64,000 nt of DNA from Eikenella corrodens (GTDB taxonomy: Bacteria; Pseudomonadota; Gammaproteobacteria; Burkholderiales; Neisseriaceae), in the NCBI RefSeq assembly GCF_003990355.1, contig NZ_CP034670.1, forward strand, positions 434,001-498,000. The letters are read 5' to 3'. Shown piece by piece: positions 1 through 8,944 of the stretch; the first letter of the stretch is position 1, and each line of letters opens with the position of its first letter. Under the pieces are notes generated by a model. It did no database searches and was not told the DNA's origin. It saw only the letters and a list, made by a program, of their open reading frames with translations. The translations under genes were made by a program, and so were the position numbers.

Positions 1-706
1 GTTCGTCGAAGCGTTCGCGCTGCACGCGGGTCATGTATAGGATGTCGGCGTGGCGGGCGGCTTCTTCGAGGCTGGGCAGGATTTGGTAGCGGCAGCCGGC
101 TTCGTCGAGCTCTTCGGTGATGTAGTCGGGCATGGCGAGGCTGGGCGGGGAGACGAAGATGAATTCGGCTTGGTGCCGTTTCATGGCTTGGGCGAGGGAG
201 TGGACGGTGCGGCCGTATTTGAGGTCACCGGCCATGGCGATAACGAGATTATCCAGCCGGCCTTGGGTTTCTTGGATGGTAACGAGGTCGAGCAGGGTTT
301 GGCTGGGATGCTGGTTGGTGCCGTCGCCGGCGTTGATGACGGGCACGGCGGAGAATTCGGCAAGCACTCGGGCGGCGCCGTCTTTGGGGTGGCGGATGAT
401 GATGGCGTCGGTGTAGCTGGAGATGATGCGGGCGGTGTCGGCCAGGGTTTCGCCTTTTTTGGCGCTGGTGTTGGCGCCGTCGGAAAAGCCGATGACTTTA
501 CCGCCGAGCCGCTGCACGGCGGTCTCGAAGGAGAGGCGGGTGCGGGTGGAGGGCTCGAAGAAGCAGGAGCCGATGAGCCGGCCTTCAAGTAGGTTGCGGT
601 GCGGTTCGCGCTTAAGGCGCAGGGCGGTATCCAGCAGGCATTCGAGCTGTTCGTTGCTCAGGTCGGGGATGGAGATGAGGTGCTGGCCGTAGAGTGGGTT
701 GGGCAT
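1..706 (-). CDS. pyrB: aspartate carbamoyltransferase catalytic subunit, partial (C-terminus beyond window)
   Basis: Joins carbamoyl phosphate and aspartate to form carbamoyl aspartate, the first committed step of pyrimidine synthesis in the cytosol. The frame starts at an ATG at 706 and runs off the left edge, so 235 residues of a protein usually about 305-310 long are visible. The carbamoyl-phosphate motif FEPSTRTR lies at residues 50-57 and HPSQTLLD at 133-140, both typical of the family. carB, which makes its substrate, is also in the window but nearly 57 kb away, so the two are not an operon here. Identification is secure; only the missing C-terminus limits it. Confidence 0.95.
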   Translation of the reverse strand, partial: MPNPLYGQHLISIPDLSNEQLECLLDTALRLKREPHRNLLEGRLIGSCFFEPSTRTRLSFETAVQRLGGKVIGFSDGANTSAKKGETLADTARIISSYTDAIIIRHPKDGAARVLAEFSAVPVINAGDGTNQHPSQTLLDLVTIQETQGRLDNLVIAMAGDLKYGRTVHSLAQAMKRHQAEFIFVSPPSLAMPDYITEELDEAGCRYQILPSLEEAARHADILYMTRVQRERFDE

Positions 707-1025
707 GGGTGGCTCCGGGCGGGTTGGCAAACGGGCGTATTATGCGCTGTTTGCCGGGAACAGGCTACCTGAAAACGGTGTTGATGGCAGCGGCTGCATG
801 GGAGATGGCTTATATTTTCAGGTAGCCTTTTTCAAATTGGCAATTAGGCTACCTGAAAATTTGGATGAAGATGTTTTCACTTTGTGGCAGTTGACTTTCA
901 GGTAGCCTTGGTTCATACAACAGGCTACCTGAAAGCTACTCTCCGCAGCCAAACAAATTTGCCGTCAAACGGCGCAATTCCGTTACAATATCGCCCGTTA
1001 TCAATTTTTCAGTTGGAGAGGCGCA
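707..1025. repeat. intergenic cluster of five eikDUS between divergent genes
   Basis: This 319-bp gap between the divergent pyrB and HerA-like genes holds five perfect 12-mers AGGCTACCTGAA: at 762-773, 846-857 and 922-933 on plus, and at 817-828 and 897-908 on minus. Neighbouring plus/minus copies could fold into hairpins. The 12-mer is the Eikenella dialect of the neisserial DNA uptake sequence. No small gene is visible. Promoters for both flanking genes should lie here, but I could not fix a convincing -35/-10 pair. Confidence 0.85.
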
Positions 1026-2561
1026 ATGGCTGAATTCCACATTGCCAAAACCGTGGCCGAAGGCCGCGATTTATTCTTGCTCGGCCAGATGGCCAACCGC
1101 CACGGCCTGATTGCCGGTGCTACCGGCACGGGCAAAACCGTTACCCTGCGTAAAATGGCCGAAGGCTTCAGCGCGCAAGGCATCCCCGTGTTTATGAGCG
1201 ACGTGAAGGGCGACCTCTCCGGCATCGCCAACCCGGGCGACGGGCAGGGCAAGGTGGGCGAGCGCATGGCTCAATTCGGGCTGGATGCGGAAGGCTACCT
1301 GAAAGGCTGTCCGGTGCGTTTTTGGGATGTATACGGCGAAACCGGCATTCCCGTGCGCGTAACCATTTCCGAAATGGGCCCCCTGCTGCTCTCCCGCCTG
1401 ATGGGGCTGAACGACACGCAGGAAGGCCTGCTCAACCTGGTATTTAAAGCCGCCGACGACAAAGGCTGGCATCTAATTGATTTAAAAGACCTGCGCGGCA
1501 TGTTGCAATACGTGGGCGAGCACGCCAAGGAATACCGCACCCAATACGGGAACGTTTCCGCCGCCAGCGTCGGCGCCATTCAGCGCCAGCTGTTGCAGCT
1601 GGAAAGCGAGGGCGGCGATGTGTTTTTCGGCGAGCCGGAGCTCAATCTGCAAGACTGGCTGCAAACCGAAGGCGGACAAGGCGTAATCAATATCCTGAAT
1701 GCCGAAAAACTGATGCGCTCGCCGCGCCTCTATAGCGCGTTCTTGCTGTGGTTTTTGGCCGAACTGTTTGAAACCCTGCCCGAAGCCGGCGATTTGGACA
1801 AACCCAAATTCGTTATGTTCTTCGATGAGGCGCATTTGTTGTTCGATAACGCCGCCGATACCCTGCTCAAGCAGGTGGAACAAGTGGTGCGCCTGATCCG
1901 TTCCAAAGGCGTGGGCGTTTATTTTGTTACCCAAAACCCGCTCGATTTGCCCGACACTGTGCTCGGCCAGCTCGGCAACCGTGTGCAGCATGCCCTGCGC
2001 GCCTTTACCCCGCGCGATCAAAAAGCCGTACGTGCCGCCGCCGAAACCTTCCGTAGCAACCCGAATTTGGATGTGGCGCAGGCGATTACCGAATTAGGCG
2101 TGGGCGAGGCGCTGGTGTCTTTCCTTGATGAAAAAGGTATGCCCGGCATCGTGGAGCGTGCCTTCGTGCTGCCGCCGCAATCCCAGCTTGCCCCGCTTTC
2201 CACCGCCGAACGCGACAGCCGTTTCCAAAACGACATCCTTTACCGGCACTATAAAGATGCGGTGGACAACTTCTCCGCCTACGAAGCCTTGCAACAGCTG
2301 GAGCAGGAACAGGCTGCCGCCGCTCAGGCAGAAGCTGAAGCCAAAGCGCAAAATGCCGCCACCGCGTCTGCCCAAAAAGCCGAAAGCAACAAAGGCGGCG
2401 TGCTGGACGGTTTCCTCGGCGGCCTATTTGGCAGCCGCAAACGCGCCAACCAAGGCTTGGGCTACGATTTAGCCGATTCGCTCGGCAGCCAGGTGAACAA
2501 GCAGATCACCCGAAGCATTACCCGCAGCATTATGGGTGTGATCCGCAATGCGATAAAGTAA
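1026..2561 (+). CDS. HerA/YjgR-like ATPase (DUF853 family)
   Basis: A 511-residue P-loop ATPase of the HerA/FtsK superfamily, closest in layout to E. coli YjgR and the DUF853 proteins, whose cellular role is not well defined. Walker A GATGTGKT is at residues 31-38 and a Walker B FFDEAH lies near residues 265-270. The C-terminal 100 residues are an Ala/Gln/Lys-rich, probably helical segment followed by a Gly-rich stretch, as is usual for the family. The start ATG at 1026 follows a GGAGAGG ribosome site. One eikDUS is embedded in the frame at about 1291 and is read as EGYLKG. It is flanked by uptake-sequence repeats and stands alone. Confidence 0.9.
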   Translation: MAEFHIAKTVAEGRDLFLLGQMANRHGLIAGATGTGKTVTLRKMAEGFSAQGIPVFMSDVKGDLSGIANPGDGQGKVGERMAQFGLDAEGYLKGCPVRFWDVYGETGIPVRVTISEMGPLLLSRLMGLNDTQEGLLNLVFKAADDKGWHLIDLKDLRGMLQYVGEHAKEYRTQYGNVSAASVGAIQRQLLQLESEGGDVFFGEPELNLQDWLQTEGGQGVINILNAEKLMRSPRLYSAFLLWFLAELFETLPEAGDLDKPKFVMFFDEAHLLFDNAADTLLKQVEQVVRLIRSKGVGVYFVTQNPLDLPDTVLGQLGNRVQHALRAFTPRDQKAVRAAAETFRSNPNLDVAQAITELGVGEALVSFLDEKGMPGIVERAFVLPPQSQLAPLSTAERDSRFQNDILYRHYKDAVDNFSAYEALQQLEQEQAAAAQAEAEAKAQNAATASAQKAESNKGGVLDGFLGGLFGSRKRANQGLGYDLADSLGSQVNKQITRSITRSIMGVIRNAIK

Positions 2562-2795
2562 AGGCTACCTGAAGGCTGTAGCCGGGTTGTACTGCCAAAG
2601 GCAGAGGCGCGGCCAAGCCAAAAGCAGATGCTTTATATATAGGCATTAAGAGGCTACCTGAAAACAGGCTAGGACGGTTTCAGGTAGCCTTTTGCTGTTT
2701 GGCCGGTTGATGCGGGAAGCCTCTCTGCTTCTGTGCAGAAAACAACAGCTCCGACCGTAAACCACGAAAAGCTAAGGTATATTCCGCTACTGCCA
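2562..2795 (+). terminator. eikDUS-based terminator region after the HerA-like gene
   Basis: A single eikDUS overlaps the end of the gene (2562-2573). An inverted pair of eikDUS (2651-2662 and 2679-2690) follows, forming a 12-bp-stem hairpin followed by a TTTT run. This is the usual neisserial pattern in which paired uptake sequences act as intrinsic terminators. The remainder, up to the rpsL promoter, shows no gene. Confidence 0.65.
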
Positions 2796-2825
2796 TTGAC
2801 CCGCTGCTTGCAAAAGAACTATAAT
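2796..2825 (+). promoter_or_regulatory. sigma-70-type promoter of the str operon
   Basis: TTGACC at 2796-2801 and TATAAT at 2820-2825 are separated by 18 bp and lie 55 bp upstream of the rpsL start. Both hexamers are close to the sigma-70 consensus, and the position is right for the rpsL-rpsG-fusA operon. Confidence 0.75.
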
Positions 2826-2880
2826 TCCGCTCTTGTCGGCATGGTGTCGGCAAATATTTAACTCAACAGGACGAGAAAAT

Positions 2881-3252
2881 ATGCCAACTATTAACCAGTT
2901 AGTACGCAAGGGCCGCAAAAAGCCCGAGTACGTAAACAAGGTGCCCGCACTGGAAGCCTGCCCGCAAAAACGCGGCGTATGCACCCGTGTGTACACCACT
3001 ACTCCGAAAAAACCGAACTCCGCTTTGCGTAAAGTGTGCAAAGTGCGCCTAACCAACGGATTTGAAGTGATTTCATATATCGGCGGTGAAGGCCACAACT
3101 TGCAAGAGCACAGCGTGGTGCTGATCCGCGGCGGTCGTGTGAAAGACTTGCCGGGTGTGCGCTACCACACTGTTCGTGGTTCTTTGGATACTGCCGGCGT
3201 GAAAGATCGCAAACAGGCACGCTCCAAATACGGTGCTAAACGCCCGAAATAA
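2881..3252 (+). CDS. rpsL: 30S ribosomal protein S12
   Basis: Decoding-centre protein of the small ribosomal subunit, 123 residues, the usual bacterial length. Lys43 and Lys88, the residues changed in classical streptomycin-resistant mutants, are both wild-type here. The ATG at 2881 follows an AGGACGAG-type ribosome site. An in-frame upstream start at 2833 overlaps the promoter region and was not used. It heads the str operon (rpsL-rpsG-fusA). Confidence 0.98.
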   Translation: MPTINQLVRKGRKKPEYVNKVPALEACPQKRGVCTRVYTTTPKKPNSALRKVCKVRLTNGFEVISYIGGEGHNLQEHSVVLIRGGRVKDLPGVRYHTVRGSLDTAGVKDRKQARSKYGAKRPK

Positions 3253-3369
3253 TTTTTTAATATGGGCACGTCGGCCGTTGTTGCTGATATAAGCCGGCCG
3301 AGTAAGTGAATGTTCCCCAATGGGCATTCGCGGGAATTATCCCAGCTGAATAGATTAAAGGAAATTGAA

Positions 3370-3843
3370 ATGCCAAGACGTAGAGAAGTCCCCAAGCGCG
3401 ACGTATTGCCGGATCCGAAGTTCGGCAGCGTTGAACTGACCAAGTTTATGAATGTCTTGATGGTTGACGGTAAAAAATCGGTTGCCGAGCGTATCGTGTA
3501 TGGCGCGCTGGAGCAAATTGCCAAGAAAGTACAGGGCAAAGAAGCAATCGAAGTGTTCAACGAAGCCATCGACAATGCCAAACCCATCGTGGAAGTGAAA
3601 AGCCGCCGTGTTGGTGGTGCCAACTACCAGGTTCCTGTTGAGGTTCGTCCTTCCCGCCGTTTGGCCTTGGCAATGCGCTGGGTGCGCGATGCGGCCCGCA
3701 AACGTGGTGAAAAATCCATGGATTTGCGTCTGGCCGGCGAGCTGATTGATGCGGCAGAAGGCCGTGGCGGCGCCATGAAAAAACGTGAAGAAGTACACCG
3801 CATGGCTGAAGCCAACAAAGCCTTCTCCCACTTCCGCTTCTAA
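3370..3843 (+). CDS. rpsG: 30S ribosomal protein S7
   Basis: Primary 16S rRNA-binding protein of the 30S head, near the exit site. The 157-residue product starts MPRRREV and contains the conserved VGGANYQVPVEV segment. An in-frame start at 3310 would add 20 unconserved residues; the ATG at 3370 has an AAAGGAAA ribosome site and gives the standard length. It lies 117 bp downstream of rpsL and 18 bp upstream of fusA, as in the usual str operon. In other bacteria S7 represses this operon; no such site was demonstrated here. Confidence 0.98.
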   Translation: MPRRREVPKRDVLPDPKFGSVELTKFMNVLMVDGKKSVAERIVYGALEQIAKKVQGKEAIEVFNEAIDNAKPIVEVKSRRVGGANYQVPVEVRPSRRLALAMRWVRDAARKRGEKSMDLRLAGELIDAAEGRGGAMKKREEVHRMAEANKAFSHFRF

Positions 3844-3861
3844 TTTTGAAAGGCGATTGAA

Positions 3862-5967
3862 ATGGCTCGTAAAACCCCGATTAATTTGTACCGTAATATC
3901 GGTATTTCCGCCCACATTGATGCGGGCAAAACCACAACTACCGAACGTATTCTGTTCTATACCGGCCTGACTCACAAGATCGGTGAGGTGCACGACGGTG
4001 CGGCCACTACCGACTGGATGGAGCAGGAGCAAGAGCGTGGTATTACCATTACTTCCGCTGCCGTAACTGCCTATTGGAAAGGTATGGCTGGCCAGTTTAA
4101 AGAACACCGCTTTAACATTATCGATACTCCCGGACACGTGGACTTCACTGTTGAGGTGGAACGCTCTATGCGCGTCCTTGACGGCGGTGTAATGGTTTAC
4201 TGTGCGGTGGGTGGTGTGCAGCCCCAGTCTGAAACCGTATGGCGTCAGGCCAATAAATACAAAGTACCGCGTTTGGCGTTTGTAAACAAAATGGACCGTC
4301 AGGGCGCCAACTTCTTCCGTGTGGTTGAGCAGATGAAAACCCGTCTGCGCGCCAATCCCGTGCCGGTGGTGATTCCGGTGGGTGCTGAAGATAACTTCGA
4401 AGGCGTGGTGGACCTGCTGAAGATGAAAGCCATTATTTGGAATGAGGCTGATAAAGGCGTAACTTTCGAATATGGCGATATCCCCGCTGATTTGGTTTCT
4501 ACTGCCGAAGAGTGGCGTCAGAATATGATCGAAGCCGCCGCTGAAGCCAGTGAAGAGCTGATGGACAAATATTTGGGCGGTGAAGAACTGTCCGAGGAAG
4601 AAATCGTTGGTGCGTTGCGTCAGCGTACTCTGGCTGGTGAGATTCAACCGGTACTGTGTGGTTCTGCATTTAAAAACAAAGGTGTGCAGCGTATGCTGGA
4701 TGCTGTTGTGGAGTTTCTGCCTGCTCCGACCGATATTCCGCCGGTACAGGGTGTAAACCCCGAAACTGATGAGCCGGACAGCCGTGAAGCGAGTGATGAT
4801 GCTAAGTTCTCTGCTTTGGCATTTAAGCTGATGAACGACAAATACGTTGGGCAGCTGACTTTTATCCGCGTATATTCAGGCGTGCTGAAGTCTGGCGACA
4901 GCGTGGTGAACTCTGTGAAGGGTACTCGCGAACGTATCGGCCGTTTGGTGCAAATGACTGCGAACGACCGTGACGAGATCGATGAAGTGCGTGCCGGTGA
5001 CATTGCCGCCGCCATCGGTTTGAAAGACGTAACCACCGGTGAAACTTTGGCTGCCGAAGATGCGCCGATTATTTTGGAACGTATGGAATTCCCTGAGCCG
5101 GTAATCCACGTTGCCGTTGAGCCGAAAACCAAAGCCGACCAAGAAAAAATGGGTATTGCCCTGAACCGCTTGGCTAAGGAAGACCCGTCTTTCCGTGTGC
5201 GTACTGATGAAGAGTCCGGCCAAACCATTATTTCCGGTATGGGCGAACTGCACTTGGAAATTATTGTGGATCGCATGAAACGCGAATTTGGTGTGGAAGC
5301 AAACGTGGGTGCGCCTCAAGTAGCCTACCGCGAGACTATCCGTAAGGAAGTGGAATCCGAAGCTAAACACGTTAAACAGTCTGGTGGTAAAGGTCAGTAT
5401 GGTCATGTTGTGATCAAAATGGAACCGATGGAGCCGGGTGGTGCAGGCTATGAATTTATCGATGAAATTAAAGGTGGTGTGATTCCGCGCGAATTCATCC
5501 CGTCTGTTGATAAAGGTATCCGCGACACTCTGCAAAACGGTATTGTAGCCGGCTATCCGGTGGTGGACGTCCGCGTTCGTCTAACTTTCGGTTCTTACCA
5601 CGATGTGGACTCTTCGCAAATCGCGTTTGAATTGGCCGCTTCTATGGCATTCAAAGACGGTATGCGTAAAGCCTCTCCGGTACTGCTGGAGCCGATTATG
5701 GCTGTAGAAGTGGAAACTCCGGAAGACTACATGGGTGATGTGATGGGCGATTTGAACCGTCGCCGTGGCATCGTATTGGGTATGGACGACGACGGTATCG
5801 GCGGTAAGAAAGTACGTGCTGAAGTGCCGTTGGCTGAGATGTTCGGTTATTCAACCGACCTGCGCTCCGCTACCCAAGGTCGCGCCACCTACACCATGGA
5901 GTTCAAGAAATACGCAGAAGCTCCGGCTCATGTGGCAGAGAAAGTTGTAGCAGACCGCAAAGGTTAA
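3862..5967 (+). CDS. fusA: translation elongation factor G
   Basis: GTPase that drives translocation of tRNA and mRNA on the ribosome and helps recycle ribosomes. The 701-residue product is of normal length. The P-loop AHIDAGKT is at residues 17-24, with the DTPGH and NKMD motifs following, then the EF-G domains II to V. The start is preceded by GAAAGGCG. Codon use is typical of a highly expressed gene. It is third in the str operon, and an inverted uptake-sequence pair separates it from tufA. Confidence 0.98.
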   Translation: MARKTPINLYRNIGISAHIDAGKTTTTERILFYTGLTHKIGEVHDGAATTDWMEQEQERGITITSAAVTAYWKGMAGQFKEHRFNIIDTPGHVDFTVEVERSMRVLDGGVMVYCAVGGVQPQSETVWRQANKYKVPRLAFVNKMDRQGANFFRVVEQMKTRLRANPVPVVIPVGAEDNFEGVVDLLKMKAIIWNEADKGVTFEYGDIPADLVSTAEEWRQNMIEAAAEASEELMDKYLGGEELSEEEIVGALRQRTLAGEIQPVLCGSAFKNKGVQRMLDAVVEFLPAPTDIPPVQGVNPETDEPDSREASDDAKFSALAFKLMNDKYVGQLTFIRVYSGVLKSGDSVVNSVKGTRERIGRLVQMTANDRDEIDEVRAGDIAAAIGLKDVTTGETLAAEDAPIILERMEFPEPVIHVAVEPKTKADQEKMGIALNRLAKEDPSFRVRTDEESGQTIISGMGELHLEIIVDRMKREFGVEANVGAPQVAYRETIRKEVESEAKHVKQSGGKGQYGHVVIKMEPMEPGGAGYEFIDEIKGGVIPREFIPSVDKGIRDTLQNGIVAGYPVVDVRVRLTFGSYHDVDSSQIAFELAASMAFKDGMRKASPVLLEPIMAVEVETPEDYMGDVMGDLNRRRGIVLGMDDDGIGGKKVRAEVPLAEMFGYSTDLRSATQGRATYTMEFKKYAEAPAHVAEKVVADRKG

Positions 5968-6008
5968 CTTTGCAGTTTAGGCTGTCCTTGAGATGGGCAG
6001 CCGTTTAC

Positions 6009-6062
6009 AGGCTACCTGAAAACCATTTCAGGTGATGAAGCTAATTTTCAGGTAGCCTTTGT
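6009..6062 (+). terminator. inverted eikDUS pair between fusA and tufA
   Basis: AGGCTACCTGAA at 6009-6020 and its reverse complement at 6047-6058 can form a 12-bp stem, followed by TTTG. It may terminate or attenuate read-through from fusA. If so, tufA would rely partly on its own promoter. Confidence 0.5.
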
Positions 6063-6099
6063 TCTTTTAATCGATCTTTATATGAAAAGGAATTAGCTC

Positions 6100-7284
6100 A
6101 TGGCTAAGGAAAAATTCGAACGTAGCAAACCGCACGTAAACGTTGGCACCATTGGTCACGTTGACCATGGTAAGACCACTTTGACAGCAGCATTGACCAC
6201 CATTTTGGCTGAGAAATTCGGCGGTCAGGCTAAAGCTTATGACCAGATTGACAATGCCCCGGAAGAGAAAGCCCGCGGTATTACCATTAACACCGCCCAC
6301 GTAGAATACGAAACCGAAGGTCGTCACTACGCTCACGTAGACTGCCCCGGTCACGCCGACTACGTAAAAAACATGATTACCGGTGCTGCCCAGATGGACG
6401 GCGCTATTTTGGTAGTATCCGCTGCTGACGGTCCTATGCCCCAGACTCGCGAACACATCCTGTTGGCTCGTCAGGTGGGCGTACCCTACATCCTCGTATT
6501 CATGAACAAATGCGACATGGTAGACGATGCTGAACTGCTTGAGTTGGTTGAGATGGAAATCCGCGACCTGCTCTCCAGCTACGACTTCCCCGGCGACGAC
6601 TGCCCGATCGTACAAGGTTCCGCCCTCAAAGCCCTCGAAGGGGATGCCGGCTACAAAGAAAAAATCTTCGAACTGGCTGCCGCTTTGGATAGCTACATTC
6701 CCACTCCGCAGCGTGCCGTAGACAAACCCTTCCTGCTGCCGATCGAAGACGTATTCTCCATCTCTGGTCGCGGTACCGTGGTAACCGGTCGTGTAGAGCG
6801 CGGCATCATCAAAGTAGGCGAAGAGATCGAAATCGTTGGTCTGAAGCCTACCCAGAAGACTACCTGTACCGGCGTGGAAATGTTCCGCAAACTGCTGGAC
6901 GAAGGTCAGGCCGGTGACAACGTAGGCGTACTGCTGCGCGGTACCAAACGTGAAGAAGTTGAGCGTGGTCAGGTATTGGCCAAACCTGGCACCATCACTC
7001 CGCACACCAAATTCAAAGCCGAAGTATACGTATTGAGCAAAGAAGAAGGTGGTCGTCACACCCCGTTCTTCGCCAACTACCGCCCACAGTTCTACTTCCG
7101 TACTACTGACGTAACCGGTGCTGTAGAGCTGGAACCTGGTGTAGAAATGGTTATGCCTGGTGAGAACGTAACCATCACCGTAGAACTGATTGCTCCGATT
7201 GCTATGGAAGAAGGTCTGCGCTTTGCGATTCGCGAAGGTGGCCGTACGGTAGGTGCTGGTGTGGTGGCTTCCGTGATCGCTTAA
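6100..7284 (+). CDS. tufA: elongation factor Tu (copy A)
   Basis: GTPase that delivers aminoacyl-tRNA to the ribosome. 394 residues, with the P-loop GHVDHGKT at 19-26, DCPGH and NKCD. It follows fusA as in the classical str operon and is followed 16 bp later by rpsJ. The coding sequence appears identical base for base to tufB at 9154-10338; the identity begins one base before the ATG and stops at the stop codon, a pattern expected from ongoing gene conversion between the two tuf copies. Confidence 0.98.
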   Translation: MAKEKFERSKPHVNVGTIGHVDHGKTTLTAALTTILAEKFGGQAKAYDQIDNAPEEKARGITINTAHVEYETEGRHYAHVDCPGHADYVKNMITGAAQMDGAILVVSAADGPMPQTREHILLARQVGVPYILVFMNKCDMVDDAELLELVEMEIRDLLSSYDFPGDDCPIVQGSALKALEGDAGYKEKIFELAAALDSYIPTPQRAVDKPFLLPIEDVFSISGRGTVVTGRVERGIIKVGEEIEIVGLKPTQKTTCTGVEMFRKLLDEGQAGDNVGVLLRGTKREEVERGQVLAKPGTITPHTKFKAEVYVLSKEEGGRHTPFFANYRPQFYFRTTDVTGAVELEPGVEMVMPGENVTITVELIAPIAMEEGLRFAIREGGRTVGAGVVASVIA

Positions 7285-7300
7285 GAAGGGTATCGAATAA

Positions 7301-7612
7301 ATGGCAAACCAAAAAATCCGTATCCGTCTGAAAGCTTATGATTACAGCCTGATCGACCGTTCTGCTCAGGAAATCGTTGAAACTGCTAAGCGCACTGGTG
7401 CCGTGGTAAAAGGTCCGATTCCGTTGCCGACCAAAATTGAGCGTTTCAATATCCTGCGTTCTCCGCACGTGAATAAAACTTCACGTGAGCAATTGGAAAT
7501 CCGCACTCATCTGCGCTTGATGGATATTGTAGATTGGACTGACAAAACTACTGATGCACTGATGAAGCTGGATTTGCCGGCCGGTGTGGACGTGGAAATC
7601 AAGGTTCAGTAA
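7301..7612 (+). CDS. rpsJ: 30S ribosomal protein S10 (NusE)
   Basis: Small-subunit head protein that also serves as transcription factor NusE in antitermination complexes with NusB and NusG. 103 residues, full length, with the conserved GPIPLPT segment. It lies 16 bp after tufA. It is normally the first gene of the S10 operon (rplC onward), but here a strong terminator and unrelated genes follow, so S10 has been cut off from the rest of that operon. Confidence 0.98.
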   Translation: MANQKIRIRLKAYDYSLIDRSAQEIVETAKRTGAVVKGPIPLPTKIERFNILRSPHVNKTSREQLEIRTHLRLMDIVDWTDKTTDALMKLDLPAGVDVEIKVQ

Positions 7613-7631
7613 TCTGCTTGCAGATATATCA

Positions 7632-7661
7632 AAGCCGAACGGAATCTCCGTTCGGCTTTTT
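7632..7661 (+). terminator. intrinsic terminator after rpsJ
   Basis: A 12-bp perfect stem (AAGCCGAACGGA and its complement) with a 3-base loop, followed by TTTTT. It closes the rpsL-rpsG-fusA-tufA-rpsJ unit. Confidence 0.9.
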
Positions 7662-7772
7662 GCGGCCAAGATTCTTTCTTAGCAGGATAAATTGAGGGTG
7701 TATGGAAGGGGCATTTAGCAGCTATTCTATGGAAATAGGCAGCTATGAGTTTTCCCATTTTGTGGAGCAGGT

Positions 7773-8339
7773 ATGCAAAAACAAAATAAGCACAATAAAC
7801 ACAAAAATCAAATCCGTATTATTGGAGGTGAGCTGCGCGGGCGGAAAGTTCGGTTTGTTGATGCAGAAGGCTTGCGCCCAACCGCAGATAGTGTGCGGGA
7901 GCGGTTATTTAACTGGTTGGGGCAGGATTTAACCGGTCAAGTGGTGTTGGATTTGTTTGCTGGTAGCGGAGCCTTGGGTTTTGAGGCTGCCTCTCGAGGA
8001 GCGAAACGGGTTGTGCTAGTAGAAAATAATCGGTGGACTGCTACAAGTTTACAACAGCAAATACAAGAATTGAGGCTACCTGAAAAAATGGAAACTCAAT
8101 CAATTGACGCTTTTGAATTCTTAGAAAAAACACATGAGCAGTTTGATGTAGTGTTTTTGGACCCGCCATTTGTTTGGCAGGGCTGGGCTGAGCTTTTTAT
8201 ACGCCTGGAGCGGCGTTTGCATAATGGTGCATGCATATATGTTGAGGCAGGAGACTTGCCTGTTTGGCCTGATTATCTGCTGGAGTTGAATGCAGGACGA
8301 TCAGGGGTGAGTAAATATGTGCTACTTAAGAAGAAATGA
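7773..8339 (+). CDS. rsmD: 16S rRNA (guanine(966)-N2)-methyltransferase
   Basis: Class I SAM-dependent methyltransferase that modifies G966 of 16S rRNA in the 30S subunit. 188 residues. The SAM-binding motif DLFAGSGALGF is at residues 60-70 and the catalytic DPPF at 130-133, typical of RsmD. An eikDUS is embedded in the frame near 8073 and read as RLPEK. Third codon positions are richer in A and T than in the genes further right. In many genomes rsmD is followed by coaD; here a ferredoxin gene comes next. Confidence 0.9.
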   Translation: MQKQNKHNKHKNQIRIIGGELRGRKVRFVDAEGLRPTADSVRERLFNWLGQDLTGQVVLDLFAGSGALGFEAASRGAKRVVLVENNRWTATSLQQQIQELRLPEKMETQSIDAFEFLEKTHEQFDVVFLDPPFVWQGWAELFIRLERRLHNGACIYVEAGDLPVWPDYLLELNAGRSGVSKYVLLKKK

Positions 8340-8422
8340 CGCTGTTCTATTTTAATAATTGTTATCAAAGAAGAAAATTTTATATTTGCTAAGGATGAGG
8401 CTACCTGAAGGCTAGCCTGTGC

Positions 8423-8428
8423 TATAAT
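8423..8428 (+). promoter_or_regulatory. -10 element of the ferredoxin gene
   Basis: A perfect TATAAT 47 bp upstream of the ferredoxin start, downstream of an eikDUS. I see no good -35 hexamer at the expected distance, so the promoter call is tentative. Confidence 0.4.
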
Positions 8429-8474
8429 CCCGCCCCTTAATTTTGGATAACTTATAAGATATTAAGAGGAACGC

Positions 8475-8732
8475 ATGTCTCTTTTTATTACAGATGAGTG
8501 CATCAACTGTGATGTATGTGAGCCAGAGTGCCCAAATGATGCCATTTCACAGGGTGAGGAAATCTACGAAATTGATCCTAATTTGTGTACGCAGTGCGTT
8601 GGGCATTACGATGAACCACAGTGCCAGCAGGTTTGTCCGGTAGACTGTATCTTGATTGATGAGGAGCACCCGGAAACTGAGGAACAGCTGCGAGCGAAGT
8701 ATGAAAAGATTATTTTGTTGAAAAAAGGATAG
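8475..8732 (+). CDS. yfhL: YfhL-family 4Fe-4S dicluster ferredoxin
   Basis: A small electron carrier with two [4Fe-4S] clusters. 85 residues; the cysteine pattern is C9-x2-C12-x2-C15-x3-C19 for one half and C38-x2-C41-x8-C50-x3-C54 for the other, with an extra C58. The longer spacing between C41 and C50 is typical of the YfhL/FdxA-like (Alvin) ferredoxins. An AGAGGAACGC ribosome site precedes the ATG. It sits just upstream of the tRNA-tufB cluster, as in Neisseria. Confidence 0.92.
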   Translation: MSLFITDECINCDVCEPECPNDAISQGEEIYEIDPNLCTQCVGHYDEPQCQQVCPVDCILIDEEHPETEEQLRAKYEKIILLKKG

Positions 8733-8794
8733 AGTTGAATTCCAATTAAAAATATTGGGTTGCAGATAATTTGAGATAAAAGAGAAAATTTTGC

Positions 8795-8824
8795 TTGACG
8801 ATTACTTAGGAAAGTCGCTATATT
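8795..8824 (+). promoter_or_regulatory. promoter of the tRNA-tufB cluster
   Basis: TTGACG (8795-8800) and TATATT (8819-8824) with 18 bp between them, ending 13 bp before tRNA-Tyr. The position fits a promoter for the tRNA-Tyr/Gly/Thr-tufB transcript. Confidence 0.6.
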
Positions 8825-8837
8825 TCTCTTCTCTTTT

Positions 8838-8921
8838 GGTGGGATTCCCGAGCGGTCAAAGGGGGCAGACTGTAAATCTGTTGCGAGAGCTTCGAAGGTT
8901 CGAATCCTTCTCCCACCACCA
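8838..8921 (+). tRNA. tRNA-Tyr (GTA)
   Basis: 84-nt cloverleaf with a long variable arm, acceptor stem GGTGGGA/TCCCACC, anticodon GTA in ACTGTAAAT, T-arm GGTTCGAATCC, and an encoded CCA. First of three tRNA genes upstream of tufB, an arrangement widely conserved in Proteobacteria. Confidence 0.96.
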
Positions 8922-8944
8922 ATTACTATGTTGGGGCATTAAGG

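Noticed and set aside
3355..4647. 430-residue minus-strand ORF over rpsG and fusA
   Set aside because: Antisense shadow; protein is Phe/His-rich with no known features.
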